Origin: an uncultured Prevotella sp.
GTDB lineage: Bacteria > Bacteroidota > Bacteroidia > Bacteroidales > Bacteroidaceae
NCBI GenBank assembly: GCA_944320305.1
Contig: CALUGW010000004.1
Coordinates: 85,398 to 149,397, forward strand
Direction of reading: 5' to 3'
DNA length: 64,000 bases
Part shown: in pieces, positions 32,929-41,827 of the stretch
How positions within the stretch are numbered: position 1 is the stretch's first letter
Layout: every line of letters begins with the position of its first letter
The notes under the pieces: generated by a model
Database searches by the model: none
The model's input: only the letters and a program-made list of their open reading frames with translations
Told to the model about the DNA's origin: nothing
Position numbers and translations under genes: made by a program

Positions 32929-33189
32929 ATGAGTACAATCAGTCTGCAGCAAAACGTGATAAAAGAGGTGGCCTCGCTCTTCGACAACGAGGAGGCCATG
33001 CGCAAGGTCCTGTCGTTCGTCAGGAAGATGAAGAGAGACAGCAAGGCAAAGTCCGAGGAGCTGACCCCCGCCGAAAAGAAGGAGGTGCTCGACGACCTGA
33101 GAGACGCTTTCAGGGAGTTGAAGCAAGAAAAAGAGGGGAAAGTACGGTTAAACACATGGGAGGAGTTCAAGCATGAGCTACACTGTTAA
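32929..33189 (+). CDS. Antitoxin-like protein of a type II pair
   Basis: The 86-residue, highly charged and probably mostly helical protein starts MSTISLQQNVIKEVASLFDN and ends NTWEEFKHELHC. Its size, charge and position directly before a RelE/ParE-type toxin with a 17-base overlap support an antitoxin. No clear DNA-binding fold can be read from the sequence. The upstream extension of the frame from 32860 overlaps the promoter and is rejected. Confidence 0.75.
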   Translation: MSTISLQQNVIKEVASLFDNEEAMRKVLSFVRKMKRDSKAKSEELTPAEKKEVLDDLRDAFRELKQEKEGKVRLNTWEEFKHELHC

Positions 33190-33508
33190 ACTTTCCTCCA
33201 GCTTCAAGAAGGCCTTCAAACGGCTCAGCAAGAAGTACCGCTCACTCGAAAACGACGTTGACGCGCTCGTCATCCAGCTCCGCGAGTATCCATTCTCAGG
33301 CGCCGACCTCGGCGGCGGCGTGCGCAAGGTGCGCATGGCCATAAGCGACAAAGGCAAGGGGAAGAGCGGCGGCGCGCGGGTGATCACCTACACTGTCGAG
33401 GTTGACGAGCGGAGCGGCGTGGTCACGCTGCTCACCATCTACGACAAGAACGAGCAGGAGTCCATCTCGCGCAAAGACATCGACAGCCTGCTCGCCGAGA
33501 TTGGCTGA
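33173..33508 (+). CDS. RelE/ParE-superfamily toxin
   Basis: The 111-residue basic protein begins YTVKLSSSFKKAFKRLSKKYRS and has the strand pattern VRKVRMAISDKGKG...ARVITYTVEV...VVTLLTIYDKNEQ of the RelE fold, ending with the catalytic-side helix. Such toxins cleave mRNA at the ribosome or inhibit gyrase, depending on the subgroup; the subgroup is not clear here. The start overlaps the antitoxin end, so the two are coupled. A stabilisation role for the neighbouring repeat region is possible but unproven. Confidence 0.85.
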   Translation: MSYTVKLSSSFKKAFKRLSKKYRSLENDVDALVIQLREYPFSGADLGGGVRKVRMAISDKGKGKSGGARVITYTVEVDERSGVVTLLTIYDKNEQESISRKDIDSLLAEIG

Positions 33509-33520
33509 GCGCTCGCCGCC

Positions 33521-33550
33521 AGGCGGAGCCGCAAGGCGGAGCCGCAAGGC
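33521..33550. repeat. 13-base tandem repeat after the toxin
   Basis: AGGCGGAGCCGCA occurs twice in tandem, plus a partial third copy, just after the toxin stop. No function is suggested. Confidence 0.8.
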
Positions 33551-33620
33551 CGCCGCGCCGCCAAAGATTAATAAAACATAAAAATATGTGGAAAAACATT
33601 CCAATACAGATTTAGATGTT

Positions 33621-33628
33621 TATCTTTG
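33621..33628 (+). promoter_or_regulatory. Promoter box for the TPR lipoprotein operon
   Basis: TATCTTTG lies 70 bases before the ATG at 33699, within an AT-rich to GC-rich transition. No good -33 match is seen. Confidence 0.7.
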
Positions 33629-33698
33629 CAGCGCTTTCGGCAGGCGGCGAGAGACCGCTCCGCCGCGGCAAACGCAGAATTTTAAACGACCAATAACA

Positions 33699-35378
33699 AT
33701 GCAGAAGAAGAATCTTGTGTTACTGTCAGCCGCCTCAGCGCTGCTGCTGACATCGTGCTCAAAGCTCGGGCCACTCACGGCCGACAACTTCACCGTGGTG
33801 CCGAACCCGATGGAGAGCCACGCCGGACAGGTGCCCGTGACCATCAACGGCGCATTCCCCGAGAAATACATGAAGAAGAAGGCCGTCGTGACCGTAACCC
33901 CCGAGCTGCGCTACGGCAACGGGCAGGTGGCCCGCGGCACCAGCGCCACATTCCAGGGTGAGAAAGTTGAGGGCAACGACCAGACCATATCATACCAGGT
34001 GGGCGGCAACTACACAATGAAGTCCAACTTCAAGTATGCGCCCGAGATGCAGAAGAGCGAGCTTTACCTCACATTCGACGCGCGCATAGGCAAGAAGCAG
34101 AAGGAGGTGCCGGCCGTCAAGGTGGCCAACGGAATCATCGCCACCTCAGAGCTGGCCGGGCGCACGGTGAAGAACGCGCAGGCCTGCATAGCCCCCGACT
34201 CGTTCCGCCGCGTGACAGAGGCGCGCCAGGTGGCCAACGTCAAGTTCCTCATCCAGCAGGCCAACCTGCGCAAGAGCGAGCTGAAGAACAACTCCGTGAC
34301 AGAGTTCGTGGAGCTGCTCAAGAAGATCAACGCCGACAAGGAGGGACTCAACCTGAGCAACGTGGAAATATCGGCCTACGCCTCGCCCGACGGCGGCGTG
34401 GAGCTGAACGACAAGCTGGCAAGCAAGCGCCAGCAGAACACGGAGAAGTATGTCAACGAGCAGCTCAAGGCCACCAACAACCAGGACGCCAACGTTGACG
34501 CCAAATACACCGCCCAGGACTGGGAGGGATTCCAGGAGCTTGTGCAGGCGTCCAACATCCAGGACAAGGACGTGATCCTGCGCGTGCTCTCGATGTACAA
34601 AGACCCCGAGGAGCGCGAGCAGCAGATCAAGAACATGAGCGCGGGCTTCCGCGAGCTGGCCGACGGCATTCTGCCGCAGCTGCGCCGCGCCCGCATGACC
34701 ATCAACTACGAGGTGATCGGCCGCGACGACGAGCAGATCATGGCGCAGTATCAGGCCGACCCCAAGCAGCTCAGCGTTGAGGAGCTTCTCTACGCCGCCA
34801 CACTGCAGGACGGAGCCGACGCCCAGGAGCAGATCTACAAGACAACCGCCGAGGTCTATCCCAACGACTGCCGCGCGTTCAACAACGTGGCTGCCATAGA
34901 ATACACCAAGGGCAACTATGCCGAGGCGCAGAACTGGCTGAAGAAGGCGCTGGCCATAGACCCCGCCTGCAGTGAGGCTAACGCAAACCTGGGCCTGCTG
35001 GCCCTCCAGGCCGGCGACGCTCAGACCGCCGAGACCTACATAGCCAAGGCGTCGAGCGCCAACGGACTGGCCGAGGTGGTGGGCAACCTGCACCTCGCGC
35101 AGGGCAACTACGCCCAGGCCGAGCAGGACTTCGCCAAGGTCAACTCCAACAGCGCGGCCCTCGCCCAGATTCTCAACAAGAACTACTCTGCCGCAACCAA
35201 CACGCTGGCCAACATCAAGAACGGCGACGCCATGACCGACTATCTGCGCGCCATCCTGCTGGCACGCCAGGGCAACAACGCCGAGGCCGCCACCGCTCTG
35301 CGCAGCGCCGTGGCCAAGGACGCCTCGCTGGCACAGTATGCGGCCAACGACCTGGAGCTTGCCAACGTGAGCAAGTGA
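33699..35378 (+). CDS. TPR lipoprotein with OmpA-like region
   Basis: The 559-residue lipoprotein (Cys20 in LLLTSC-SKL) has an N-terminal beta-rich domain (about 25-160). An OmpA_C-like peptidoglycan-binding segment follows (LSNVEISAYASPDGGVELND...SKRQQNTEKYV, about 220-255). The C-terminal part holds tetratricopeptide repeats (about 385-540, for example AFNNVAAIEYTKGNYAEAQNWLKKAL). It is probably anchored to a membrane in the periplasm and scaffolds other envelope proteins. The frame extends upstream to 33588, but that would precede the transcription start. Homologues are common in Bacteroidales without an assigned role. Confidence 0.85.
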   Translation: MQKKNLVLLSAASALLLTSCSKLGPLTADNFTVVPNPMESHAGQVPVTINGAFPEKYMKKKAVVTVTPELRYGNGQVARGTSATFQGEKVEGNDQTISYQVGGNYTMKSNFKYAPEMQKSELYLTFDARIGKKQKEVPAVKVANGIIATSELAGRTVKNAQACIAPDSFRRVTEARQVANVKFLIQQANLRKSELKNNSVTEFVELLKKINADKEGLNLSNVEISAYASPDGGVELNDKLASKRQQNTEKYVNEQLKATNNQDANVDAKYTAQDWEGFQELVQASNIQDKDVILRVLSMYKDPEEREQQIKNMSAGFRELADGILPQLRRARMTINYEVIGRDDEQIMAQYQADPKQLSVEELLYAATLQDGADAQEQIYKTTAEVYPNDCRAFNNVAAIEYTKGNYAEAQNWLKKALAIDPACSEANANLGLLALQAGDAQTAETYIAKASSANGLAEVVGNLHLAQGNYAQAEQDFAKVNSNSAALAQILNKNYSAATNTLANIKNGDAMTDYLRAILLARQGNNAEAATALRSAVAKDASLAQYAANDLELANVSK

Positions 35379-35435
35379 TGAGGCGGAGACCACACATTGT
35401 TTAATAAAGGACAGACAGAAGCAGAGGGACGGGCA

Positions 35436-36572
35436 ATGAGAAATGCCGAACGGACACCACGGCCGCACACCGGCGGCGCAGCCACAGCGGCGCGCCGCGG
35501 CACAGCGGGCCGGCGCCGGGGGCGGCTTTTCTCATTGCCGCGCCCTCTTTCTTTTCTATCGCCACTGAGGCCGGCGCTGCTCGCCGCCGCCGTCAGCCTC
35601 CTGTCGGCGTGCGGCACCGAGGGCGGCACATTCCGCATAGAGGGCCGCTTCCGCAACCTCAACCGCGGCGAGTTCTACGTCTACAGCCCCGACGGAGGCA
35701 CCGACGGGCGCGACACGATAACCATTGCCGACGGACGCTTCTCCTACGAGGTGCCGCTGACGTCGCGGGCCACGTTCATTCTGATCTTCCCCAACTTCTC
35801 GCGGCAGGCCGTCTTCGGCGAGCGGGGCAAGACCGCGACGATAAAAGCCGACGCCTCGCACCTGCGCGAGATGGAAGTGGGCGGCACCGACGACAACGAG
35901 CTGATGACCGAGTTCCGCCTGATGTCCAACCGCCTGTCGCCGCCGGAGGTGAAGAAAGCCGTCGCAGACTTTGTGGCGGAGCACCCTGAGTCGCCGGTGA
36001 GCTTCTATCTCGTGAACAGCAGCTTCATCGATGTGGCCGACCCCGACTATCAGACAGCCGCCCGCCTGCTCTCGCTGATGCACAAGGCCGACCCCGGGAA
36101 CGGCCGCCTGGAGCTGCTGCTCAAGCAGACAAACGTGCTCAAGGCATCGTCGGCAGGCTCGGCGCTGCCGCAGTTCTCGGCCAAAGACATCGACGGCCGC
36201 GCCGTCGGCCGAGCCTCGCTCGGCGGCAAGGCCAACGTGGTCTACGTCTGGTCAACATGGAGCTACGAGAGCCAGAGCGTGCAGCGCAGGCTCCGCCAGC
36301 TCAAGAAGAAATACGGCAGCAGGCTCGGCGTGGTGGGCATAAGCATCGACGCAAGCCCGGAGAACTGCCGCGGCTACCTCCGCACGGACTCACTGCCGTG
36401 GCCCGTCGTGTGCGACGGGCGGATGTGGGACACGCCGCTGCTGTCGGCATTCGGACTGGCCACAGTGCCCGGCAGCATCGTGGCCGACGCCTCAGGGCGC
36501 ATCGTAGCCCGCAACCTTGACTACCGCCGCCTGGAGGAGCAGCTCGAGAAGATGCTCGGCGACGGCAAATAA
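35436..36572 (+). CDS. TlpA-like thioredoxin-fold lipoprotein lacking the CxxC motif
   Basis: The protein has a lipobox LLSAC-G, a DUF4369-like beta domain (FRIEGRFRNLNRGEFYVYSPD), a helical middle and a C-terminal AhpC/TSA-type thioredoxin fold. Where active relatives have W-C-x-x-C, this one reads YVWSTWSYESQSV, so no redox cysteines remain. The start is uncertain: the ATG at 35436 gives 378 residues with a long basic N-terminus, while a TTG at 35535 would give an ordinary lipoprotein signal. It lies between the TPR lipoprotein and yifB. Confidence 0.75.
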   Translation: MRNAERTPRPHTGGAATAARRGTAGRRRGRLFSLPRPLSFLSPLRPALLAAAVSLLSACGTEGGTFRIEGRFRNLNRGEFYVYSPDGGTDGRDTITIADGRFSYEVPLTSRATFILIFPNFSRQAVFGERGKTATIKADASHLREMEVGGTDDNELMTEFRLMSNRLSPPEVKKAVADFVAEHPESPVSFYLVNSSFIDVADPDYQTAARLLSLMHKADPGNGRLELLLKQTNVLKASSAGSALPQFSAKDIDGRAVGRASLGGKANVVYVWSTWSYESQSVQRRLRQLKKKYGSRLGVVGISIDASPENCRGYLRTDSLPWPVVCDGRMWDTPLLSAFGLATVPGSIVADASGRIVARNLDYRRLEEQLEKMLGDGK

Positions 36573-36583
36573 AGAAAAACACC

Positions 36584-38131
36584 ATGCTTGTAAAGACTTA
36601 CTCAGCCGCCGTGACAGGCATCGAGGCCACCACCGTTACGGTGGAGGTCAGTATGTCGCGCGGCGTGCTGTTCCGCCTCACCGGACTGCCCGACAACGCC
36701 GTGCGCGAGAGCCACGACCGCATTGTGGCCGCGCTCAACAACACCGGGCTGGCCTTCCCCATCGCCGACACCACCGTCAACCTCGCCCCCGCCGACCTGC
36801 GCAAGGAGGGCAGCGGCTACGACCTGCCCCTCGCCGTGGGCGTCCTGGCCGCCGCCGGCAAGGTGCGCACAGACCTGCTCGGCTCATTCATGATGGTGGG
36901 CGAGCTGGGGCTGGACGGGCGGCTGCAGCCCGTCAGGGGCGCGCTGCCCATAGCCATAAAGGCCCGCGCTGAGAAGTTCAAGGGGCTGATAGTGCCCGCG
37001 CAGAACGTGCGCGAGGCCGCCGTGGTCAACCGCCTCGACGTCTACGGCATGGAGAGCATAACCGATGTCATCGCCTTTCTGGACGGCAGCGGCCAGTACA
37101 GCCCCACCGTCATCGACACCCGGGCCGAGTTCTACGCCCGCCAGAGCCGTTTCGACTTCGACTTTGCCGACGTGCGCGGCCAGCAGGGCGTCAAGCGCGC
37201 CCTCGAGGTGGCCGCCGCCGGAGGCCACAACCTCATAATGATAGGCCCGCCGGGCAGCGGCAAGTCGATGATGGCCAAGCGGCTGCCGTCCATACTGCCC
37301 CCGCTGTCGCTCGCCGAGAGCCTGGAGACGACACAGATACACAGCGTGGCGGGCAAGCTCAGCCGCGACACGTCGCTCATCTCGCAGCGTCCGTTCCGCG
37401 CACCCCACCACACCATCTCGCCCGTGGCGCTCGTCGGCGGAGGCTCTTCGCCCCAGCCCGGCGAGATTTCCCTGGCCCACAACGGCGTGCTCTTCTGCGA
37501 CGAGCTGCCCGAGTTCAACCGCAGCGTGCTCGAAGTGCTGCGCCAGCCGCTCGAAGACCGCCGCATAACAATCTCGCGGTCGAAGTATTCGGTGGAATAT
37601 CCGTGCTCGTTCATGTTCGTGGCGTCGATGAACCCGTGCCCCTGCGGATACCATGGCGACCCAACGCACCGCTGCGTGTGCACGCCCGGACAAATCCAGC
37701 GCTACATGAACAAGATCAGCGGGCCGCTGCTCGACCGCATAGACATACAGGTGGAGATAACCCCCGTGCCGTTCGACGACATATCAAAGGCGGAGCCGGG
37801 CGAGCCGAGCGCCGCCATCCGCGAGCGCGTGGTCAGGGCGCGCGGCATCCAGGAGCGGCGCTTTGCCGACAGCCCCGGCATCCACTGCAACGCCCAGATG
37901 TCGGAGCGGATGATACACCGCTTCGCCCAGCCCGACGCCGCCGGCATCGAGCTGCTGCGCGTGGCCATGAAGCGGCTCAGCCTGAGCGCGCGGGCTTACA
38001 ACCGCATTCTCAAGGTGGCCCGCACCATTGCCGACCTGGCCGGCAGCGACAGTGTGCTGCCCGACCATCTGGCCGAGGCCATCGGCTACCGCAACCTCGA
38101 CCGCGGCGACTGGGCCGAGCGCGGCTTCTGA
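36584..38131 (+). CDS. YifB/ComM-family AAA ATPase (Mg-chelatase-like)
   Basis: The 515-residue protein has an N-terminal Lon-protease-like domain (LVKTYSAAVTGIEATTVTVE), the Walker A GPPGSGKSMMAKRLPSILPP (about 221-240), a Walker B LFCDELPEF, and a C-terminal zinc-like CPCGYHGDPTHRCVC segment. ComM is a hexameric helicase that promotes branch migration during natural transformation. The function in Bacteroidales is inferred from the family. It begins 11 bases after the TlpA-like gene. Confidence 0.93.
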   Translation: MLVKTYSAAVTGIEATTVTVEVSMSRGVLFRLTGLPDNAVRESHDRIVAALNNTGLAFPIADTTVNLAPADLRKEGSGYDLPLAVGVLAAAGKVRTDLLGSFMMVGELGLDGRLQPVRGALPIAIKARAEKFKGLIVPAQNVREAAVVNRLDVYGMESITDVIAFLDGSGQYSPTVIDTRAEFYARQSRFDFDFADVRGQQGVKRALEVAAAGGHNLIMIGPPGSGKSMMAKRLPSILPPLSLAESLETTQIHSVAGKLSRDTSLISQRPFRAPHHTISPVALVGGGSSPQPGEISLAHNGVLFCDELPEFNRSVLEVLRQPLEDRRITISRSKYSVEYPCSFMFVASMNPCPCGYHGDPTHRCVCTPGQIQRYMNKISGPLLDRIDIQVEITPVPFDDISKAEPGEPSAAIRERVVRARGIQERRFADSPGIHCNAQMSERMIHRFAQPDAAGIELLRVAMKRLSLSARAYNRILKVARTIADLAGSDSVLPDHLAEAIGYRNLDRGDWAERGF

Positions 38132-38150
38132 CGCGATTCCGCACCGGCCA

Positions 38151-38208
38151 CATTAGGCTTCTGTCTGGTCCATGCGCATCCGCATGGCAGGCAGAAGCCT
38201 AATGGCTT
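38151..38208 (+). terminator. Long two-part hairpin after yifB
   Basis: CATTAGGCTTCTG (38151-38163) pairs exactly with CAGAAGCCTAATG (38192-38204), and inside it CCATGCG pairs with CGCATGG around a CATC loop. A short T-run (GCTTTTC) follows. It probably ends yifB transcription before the arginine operon. Confidence 0.75.
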
Positions 38209-38283
38209 TTCAGGGCCAAAGCCCCGCCCGCCGCCCCCACGGCGGCAGATGAGCGGACAAAAAAGAACGTCCTATATGCAAAA

Positions 38284-38356
38284 ATATACAGAAAAAGCTT
38301 GCGAAATCCCTCGTTTTTGTATATCTTTGCAGTCCGATGGTATAAATATACAAAAC
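38284..38356 (+). promoter_or_regulatory. argR promoter with inverted-repeat candidate operator
   Basis: TATCTTTG (38322-38329) with TTG 20 bases upstream (38299-38301) forms the promoter. TTTTGTATAT (38315-38324) and ATATACAAAA (38346-38355) are exact inverted repeats across the start of transcription, and a further ATATAC lies at 38284-38289. This fits autoregulation by ArgR, although the sequence is not the enterobacterial ARG box. Confidence 0.65.
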
Positions 38357-38833
38357 ATGAAGGCAAAGAAAAACCGGCTGGACACGCTGAGAATGATAAT
38401 ATCGAGCCAAGAGCTGGGCAGCCAGGAGGAGCTGCTGGAAGCCCTGAAGAAAGAGGGCTTCTCGCTGACACAGGCCACGCTGAGCCGCGACCTGAAGCAG
38501 ATGAAAGTGGCCAAGGCCGCCACAATGAGCGGCGAATACGTATATGTGCTGCCCAACGTGACGATGTACCGCCGCGTGAGCACTCCGGCGCAAATCAAGG
38601 AAATGATGCAGGTGCCGGGCTTCCTGTCGATACACTTCTCGGGCAACATGGGCGTGATAAAGACCCGCCCTGGCTACGCCAGCAGCATAGCCTACAACAT
38701 CGACAGCAGCAACATCCCCTACATCCTCGGCACAATAGCCGGCGACGACACCATCTTCATCGTCATCAAGGAAGGCTCCACCGAGCGCGACGTGGTGACG
38801 GCCCTGAGCGCGGTGGTGCCAAACATGAAATGA
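38357..38833 (+). CDS. argR: Arginine repressor
   Basis: ArgR is an arginine-sensing hexameric repressor. The 158-residue protein has an N-terminal winged helix with SLTQATLSRDLKQMKVAK (about 37-54, recognition helix) and a C-terminal arginine-binding domain with the conserved GTIAGDDTIFIV (about 124-135). The ATG at 38357 follows the promoter; the longer frame is rejected. It heads the arginine operon (GNAT, argG, argC, argD, proC), so it likely controls its own operon. Confidence 0.95.
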   Translation: MKAKKNRLDTLRMIISSQELGSQEELLEALKKEGFSLTQATLSRDLKQMKVAKAATMSGEYVYVLPNVTMYRRVSTPAQIKEMMQVPGFLSIHFSGNMGVIKTRPGYASSIAYNIDSSNIPYILGTIAGDDTIFIVIKEGSTERDVVTALSAVVPNMK

Positions 38834-38850
38834 CAAAGACATTCTGAACA

Positions 38851-39420
38851 ATGGAAGAGATAAAGGTTATGGTGGCCGACGCCGGCCACGAGGTCTACGT
38901 CGACACCATTCTGGAGACCATGGCGGCGGCGGCAAAGGTGCGCGGCACAGGCATCGCCAAGCGCACACACGAGTACATCACCACTAAAATGAAGGAGGGC
39001 AAGGCCGTCATAGCGCTCTGCGGCGACAGGTTCGCGGGCTTCAGCTACATCGAGACATGGGGCAACAAGGAGTATGTCACCACCTCGGGACTCATCGTAA
39101 GCCCCGAATACCGCAACATGGGCGTGGCCAAGCGCATCAAGGACCTTACGTTCTCGCTGGCCCGCACGCGCTGGCCCAAGGCCAAGATATTCAGCCTGAC
39201 AAGCGGCTCGGCGGTGATGAAGATGAACACACAGCTGGGCTACCTGCCCGTGACGTTCGCCGACCTGACCGACGACGAGGCCTTCTGGCGCGGCTGCGAG
39301 GGCTGCATCAACGTCGATGTGCTCAAGCGCACCGGCCGCCGCTACTGCATCTGCACCGGAATGCTCTACGACCCGGCCGACCATCCGGGCGAGAAGCCGC
39401 CTGTTGAAATTAAGAATTAA
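38851..39420 (+). CDS. GNAT acyltransferase, candidate N-acylglutamate synthase
   Basis: The 189-residue protein has a GNAT fold with strand VTTSGLIVSPEYRNMGVAKRI, where the acetyl-CoA pyrophosphate loop is YRNMGVAK. It lies between argR and argG, and no argA or argJ is seen in the window. A GNAT at this position in Bacteroides has been proposed to make the N-acylglutamate (acetyl or succinyl) that starts arginine synthesis; I recall this only in outline. Its last residues and stop codon lie in AT-rich repeat sequence. Confidence 0.75.
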   Translation: MEEIKVMVADAGHEVYVDTILETMAAAAKVRGTGIAKRTHEYITTKMKEGKAVIALCGDRFAGFSYIETWGNKEYVTTSGLIVSPEYRNMGVAKRIKDLTFSLARTRWPKAKIFSLTSGSAVMKMNTQLGYLPVTFADLTDDEAFWRGCEGCINVDVLKRTGRRYCICTGMLYDPADHPGEKPPVEIKN

Positions 39421-39560
39421 AAATTAAGAGTTAAAAATTAAGAGTTAAGAAAGTATGTGGCGTTGGCAGGGCTTGCGGCAGGGCGTGGCTCGCCGTTTCA
39501 CGGTTCTCCCAGGACTCCCAAGACTCCTATGCCTCCCCAAACTCCAAAAAACAAAAAAAT
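39411..39560. repeat. AT-rich repeat plus module shared with recX leader
   Basis: ATTAAGAATTAAAAATTAAGAG-type units cover the GNAT stop. They are followed by GGCAGGGCTTG and CTCCCAAGACTCC modules that also occur before recX. The A-rich end leads to the argG ATG. Confidence 0.65.
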
Positions 39561-40760
39561 ATGGCAAAAAAGAAAGTTGTGGTGGCCTTCTCCGGCGGAC
39601 TGGACACCTCTTACACAGTGATGAAGCTGGCCAACGACGGCTACGACGTGTATGCCGCCTGCGCCAACACGGGCGGCTTCAGCCCCGAACAGCTCAAGAA
39701 AAACGAGGAGAACGCCTACAAGCTGGGCGCGGTACAGTACGCCACGCTCGACGTGACGCACGAGTACTACGAGCGCTCGCTGAAGTATATGATCTTCGGC
39801 AACGTGCTCCGCAACAACTGCTACCCCATCTCGGTAAGCTCCGAGCGCATCTTCCAGGCCATAGCCATAGCACGCTACGCCAACGAGATAGGCGCCGACG
39901 CCATCGCCCACGGCTCCACCGGGGCCGGCAACGACCAGATACGCTTCGACATGACATTCCTCGTGATGGCACCCGGAGTGGAGATCATCACCCTCACACG
40001 CGACCACGCGCTGAGCCGCAAGGAGGAGGTTGACTACCTCAACGCCCACGGCTTCAGCGCCGACTTCGCCAAGCTGAAGTACTCCTACAACGTGGGCATC
40101 TGGGGAACGAGCATCTGCGGCGGCGAGCTTCTCGACCCGGCGCAGGGCCTGCCGGAGGAAGCCTACCTCAAGCACGTGACCAAGAGCGGCGAGGAGGAGC
40201 TGCGCATAACCTTCGAGAAGGGCGAGATTGCGGCCGTCAACGGCGAGAAGTTCGCCGACAAGGTGGCCGCCATACAGCGCATCGAGGAGATTGGCGCAGC
40301 CTATGCCATAGGCCGCGACTGCAACGTTGGCGACACGATAATAGGCATCAAGGGCCGTGTGGGCTTCGAGGCCGCCGCCCCCAAGCTCATCATCGAGGCC
40401 CACCGGCTGCTGGAGAAGTCCACGCTGAGCAAGTGGCAGCAGTATTGGAAGGACCAGGTGGCCAACTGGTACGGAATGTTCCTGCACGAGAGCCAGTACC
40501 TGGAGCCTGTCATGCCCGACATCGAGGCCATGCTCACCTCGTCGCAGCGCAACGTCAACGGCACGGCCATACTGAAGCTGCGCCCCCTGGGCTTCGAGAC
40601 CGTGGGCGTGGACTCGGCAGACGACCTCACCAAGTCGAAGCTCGGCGAGTATGGCGAGATGCAGCACGGCTGGACCGCCGACGAGGCCAAGGGCTTCATC
40701 AAGGTGCTCAGCACGCCGCTGAGGGTGTACTACGGGATTCACAAGGATGAAAAGCGCTGA
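39561..40760 (+). CDS. argG: Argininosuccinate synthase
   Basis: ArgG joins citrulline and aspartate using ATP. The 399-residue protein starts with the N-type ATP pyrophosphatase motif VVVAFSGGLDTSYTV (about 6-20) and has AIAHGSTGAGNDQIRF (about 113-128) for ATP and citrulline binding. It matches the family length. It is the third gene of the arginine operon; argH, which acts next, is elsewhere at 21859. Confidence 0.97.
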   Translation: MAKKKVVVAFSGGLDTSYTVMKLANDGYDVYAACANTGGFSPEQLKKNEENAYKLGAVQYATLDVTHEYYERSLKYMIFGNVLRNNCYPISVSSERIFQAIAIARYANEIGADAIAHGSTGAGNDQIRFDMTFLVMAPGVEIITLTRDHALSRKEEVDYLNAHGFSADFAKLKYSYNVGIWGTSICGGELLDPAQGLPEEAYLKHVTKSGEEELRITFEKGEIAAVNGEKFADKVAAIQRIEEIGAAYAIGRDCNVGDTIIGIKGRVGFEAAAPKLIIEAHRLLEKSTLSKWQQYWKDQVANWYGMFLHESQYLEPVMPDIEAMLTSSQRNVNGTAILKLRPLGFETVGVDSADDLTKSKLGEYGEMQHGWTADEAKGFIKVLSTPLRVYYGIHKDEKR

Positions 40761-40848
40761 GCCGCGCGCAACAGCAGACGACCCGCTCCGGACGGCGGCG
40801 GAACAACATTTACCCCATCCTTACCAGACAATACCAAGCAAAAAAATT

Positions 40849-41817
40849 ATGATACGAGTTGGAATTTTAGGCGCTGCAGGCTATACTGGCGGAGAATTGA
40901 TCCGCGTGCTGACGGGGCACAAATCCTCAAAGATTGTCTTTGCCAACAGCGAGAGCAACGCCGGAAACGCCGTGACCGACGTGCACGGGGGGCTTCAGGG
41001 CGACACAGACCTGAAGTTTACCGACGCCATGCCGTTCGATGCGGTTGACGTGGTGTTCTTCTGCTTCGGCCACGGCAAGAGCGAGGCCTTCCTCCGCGAG
41101 CACAGTGTGCCGCAGGGCGTGAAGATAATAGACCTCGCACAGGACTTCCGCCTGGCCGCGCCGGGCAACGACTTCGTCTACGGACTGCCCGAGATACACC
41201 GCCGGCAGATTGCCGGAGCCACGCGCGTGGCCAACCCCGGGTGCTTCGCCACGTGCATACAGCTGGCCCTGCTGCCCGCCGCAAGGATGGGGCTGCTCAC
41301 AAGCGACGTGGCGGTGAACGCCATAACAGGCTCCACCGGAGCCGGACAGAAGCCCGGGGCGACCACGCATTTCTCCTGGAGGGTTGACAACCTGAGCATA
41401 TACAAGGCCTTCACCCACCAGCACGTGCCCGAGATACGCCAGAGCCTCGCCGAGGCGCAGGGGCATCTCAGCGCGGCGATAGACTTCATCCCCTACCGCG
41501 GCAACTTCGCCCGCGGCATCTTCGCCACCGCCGTTGTGCGCACCGAGGCCGCCATTGAGGACATTGTTGAGGGCTACAAGGCGTTCTACGCCGACGAGCC
41601 TTTCACCCACTACTCCGACAAGCCCATCGACCTGAAGCAGGTGGTGAATACCAACAAGTGCCTCGTGCACTGCGACAAGCATGGCGACAAGCTCCTCGTC
41701 ACGGCCTGCATAGACAATCTCCTGAAGGGCGCGGTGGGCCAGGCGGTGCAGAACATGAACATAATGTTCGGGCTGGAAGAGTCATCCGGACTGAGGTTGA
41801 AAGCCTCGGCATTCTAA
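40849..41817 (+). CDS. argC: N-acyl-gamma-glutamyl-phosphate reductase
   Basis: ArgC reduces N-acylglutamyl phosphate to the semialdehyde with NADPH. The 322-residue protein starts IRVGILGAAGYTGGELIRVL (dinucleotide-binding site) and has the catalytic Cys132 in ANPGCFATC. The ATG at 40849 is preferred over the one at 40747, which overlaps argG and adds a non-conserved extension. Whether the acyl group is acetyl or succinyl (as in some Bacteroides) cannot be told from this gene alone. Confidence 0.95.
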   Translation: MIRVGILGAAGYTGGELIRVLTGHKSSKIVFANSESNAGNAVTDVHGGLQGDTDLKFTDAMPFDAVDVVFFCFGHGKSEAFLREHSVPQGVKIIDLAQDFRLAAPGNDFVYGLPEIHRRQIAGATRVANPGCFATCIQLALLPAARMGLLTSDVAVNAITGSTGAGQKPGATTHFSWRVDNLSIYKAFTHQHVPEIRQSLAEAQGHLSAAIDFIPYRGNFARGIFATAVVRTEAAIEDIVEGYKAFYADEPFTHYSDKPIDLKQVVNTNKCLVHCDKHGDKLLVTACIDNLLKGAVGQAVQNMNIMFGLEESSGLRLKASAF

Positions 41818-41827
41818 AAAACAGGCC

